DNA of 64,000 nt. Origin: an uncultured Pseudanabaenaceae cyanobacterium. GTDB lineage: Bacteria > Cyanobacteriota > Cyanobacteriia > Pseudanabaenales > Pseudanabaenaceae. Below are positions 62,966-64,000 of the stretch, piece by piece (the first letter of the stretch is position 1; each line of letters opens with the position of its first letter). Location of the stretch: contig CALGKB010000011.1 of assembly GCA_937927915.1 (NCBI GenBank), positions 1-64,000 of the forward strand, in the 5' to 3' direction. The notes beneath the pieces were generated by a model, which was given only the letters and a program-made list of their open reading frames with translations, was not told where the DNA came from and searched no databases. The position numbers and the translations under genes were made by a program.

Positions 62966-64000
62966 CAACCGTCTAGCAATTGCCAAAGACCCCCCTGCTT
63001 CCCCCACTCTGGCTTTGCCGTTCCGTTGACAGGCTTGTAAATACTCCCGATCTTGCAGGATTTCCGGTATTGCCCTTGCCGCCTGGCGCAGCGTCTCCTT
63101 GGTAGCCGGTTCTGTCCCGATCGTGCGCACTGAGAGGCCAAGTAAGCGGTTCTGAGCCTCAGCAAAGCGATAGTTAAATTGGGGACCCCTGCCTGGTATC
63201 TGAATGACGGGCTTGCCTAGACCGACTGCCTGTTCCACTGCTGTCCCCGCCATGCCTAGCACAATCTGGCACTGGTGCAAAATCTGGGCAAAGGCAGTGC
63301 TGGAATAATAAACCTTGACCTCGCCCTTGCCCAAAACCCCTGGAGCAGGGATAGACCAACCGATGGGGGTGACAAAGGAGGATAAATTCTCCGCTAAAGC
63401 AGGTACTAGTGCTGCCCACCCCTGCACGGGAAACCCCACTTCCTGCTGCAGAATTTCTATTACCTCTAACTGCAGTGCCAAATTATAGCCACACTCCGGC
63501 AGCCGACTGCCTGGCAATAGGGCTACGATCGGCAAAGAGGAGTCAAGCTGCAGTTCCTGCCCCCCCTCTAGGAAGTCCATGATGGGATAGCCATGAAATT
63601 CTGCCTTCCCTAAGCCCTGCCTCTGTAAATCTAGGGCTGAACAATGGTCACGGGTAAAGACAATCTCACAACGGGGGTGCCCCAAACCCCACTGTGCCAG
63701 CCAGGGCAACCGCAACTGCCCCTCATAAAATGCCGAGGAGGAGACCAAAAACACGGCAAAAGGACAACCCGTCAGCAACGCCGCCAAAATTACCACCACG
63801 TCCCCCACCGCTACAACAAAATCTCCCCTGAAGCGATAAAGAGCTGCCATTTGTTGCCACAGCAGGGGTAGCAAGCCCGATCGCACATCCCGCCACAGCT
63901 GGTCATAGCCCATGTAGAGAAACCCCCCCGACGGCAGCGACAGGGTAGGCGCAATTATAGGCACCCCCAAGCGCCGATAGGATTTCCCCTCCCCCACGAT
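62951..64000 (-). CDS. Lipid-A-disaccharide-synthase-like protein (partial)
   Basis: The frame stays open to the window edge (IVGEGKSYRRLGVPIIAP at the end), so the true start lies beyond base 64000. The visible ~349 residues resemble the cyanobacterial LpxB-related family TIGR03492: VAVGDVVVILAALLTG, GYPIMDF, ALLPGSRLPECGYNL and IVLGMAGTAVEQAVGLGKPVIQIPG, the last being the nucleotide-sugar region of the GT-B fold. It probably transfers a sugar in glycolipid or outer-membrane synthesis; the substrate is not known. Confidence 0.85.
   Translation of the reverse strand: MVGEGKSYRRLGVPIIAPTLSLPSGGFLYMGYDQLWRDVRSGLLPLLWQQMAALYRFRGDFVVAVGDVVVILAALLTGCPFAVFLVSSSAFYEGQLRLPWLAQWGLGHPRCEIVFTRDHCSALDLQRQGLGKAEFHGYPIMDFLEGGQELQLDSSLPIVALLPGSRLPECGYNLALQLEVIEILQQEVGFPVQGWAALVPALAENLSSFVTPIGWSIPAPGVLGKGEVKVYYSSTAFAQILHQCQIVLGMAGTAVEQAVGLGKPVIQIPGRGPQFNYRFAEAQNRLLGLSVRTIGTEPATKETLRQAARAIPEILQDREYLQACQRNGKARVGEAGGSLAIARRLLDFL

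Overview
The window is a gene-dense piece of a cyanobacterial chromosome. Form IB RuBisCO with RbcX (rbcL-rbcX-rbcS), an IsiA/flavodoxin iron-stress operon with a second chlorophyll antenna fused to a PsaL domain, a high-light-inducible protein, a BicA-type bicarbonate transporter, an AgrE/ArgZ-type arginine dihydrolase and the very frequent hexamer CGATCG (core of the cyanobacterial HIP1 repeat) all point the same way. No heterocyst genes, tRNA, CRISPR array or insertion sequence is visible. Many neighbouring genes overlap or abut, including at least nine tail-to-tail overlaps, which suggests a compact genome. I had no database search, so the genus is left open.

Layout. 0-1.2 kb: the first bases of a 16S rRNA gene leaving leftwards, an Rrf2 regulator and a HEAT-repeat protein. 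1.2-4.8 kb: RuBisCO operon, hfq and small cyanobacterial genes. 4.8-10.9 kb: a rightward run with Nudix, LD-carboxypeptidase, CPP1-like, purE, SpoIID-like, tatC and a superoxide dismutase with a Tat-like signal. 11-17 kb: ABC exporter, a frameshifted dedA, hisI, GNAT, MFS and a DEAD-box helicase. 17.3-24.8 kb: carB, the arginine dihydrolase (with a candidate NtcA site upstream), PmbA and RfaE2. 24.8-29.3 kb: the leftward isi operon (isiA, isiB, CP43-PsaL fusion, an unlisted 34-codon membrane ORF, a Cys-containing membrane protein, a hydrolase). 29.35-30.1 kb: decayed ureC and urtE fragments. 30.1-35 kb: a three-gene two-component module. 35-45.4 kb: J-domain and ferritin-like proteins, a tightly overlapping pyrH-GT4-VOC-accC-HEAT-GT2 run, pipY, PilZ, LapA-like and speA. 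45.6-54.3 kb: methyltransferase, Ser/Thr kinase, then bicA followed directly by Mrp Na+/H+ antiporter genes C-D-E-F-G-A'-B. 54.3-64 kb: DUF3318, TetR, HLIP, TIGR03943, rlmD, hydrolase plus PAS kinase, ilvC, bioD and a lipid-A-disaccharide-synthase-like gene cut by the window end.

How it fits together. BicA imports bicarbonate with Na+ and the adjoining Mrp genes probably restore the Na+ gradient, feeding the RuBisCO encoded at the other end. The isi operon replaces ferredoxin by flavodoxin and builds two chlorophyll antennae under iron limitation. The nitrogen theme is arginine: the dihydrolase releases ammonia without urease, and the only urease and urea-transporter sequences here are broken remnants.

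The most promising leads are the isi operon tail (PsaL-fused antenna, 34-residue ORF 11 nt downstream, hairpin over the next ribosome binding site), the urea-gene relics, and the SulP-Mrp cluster, in which only one large proton-pumping-type subunit is visible.
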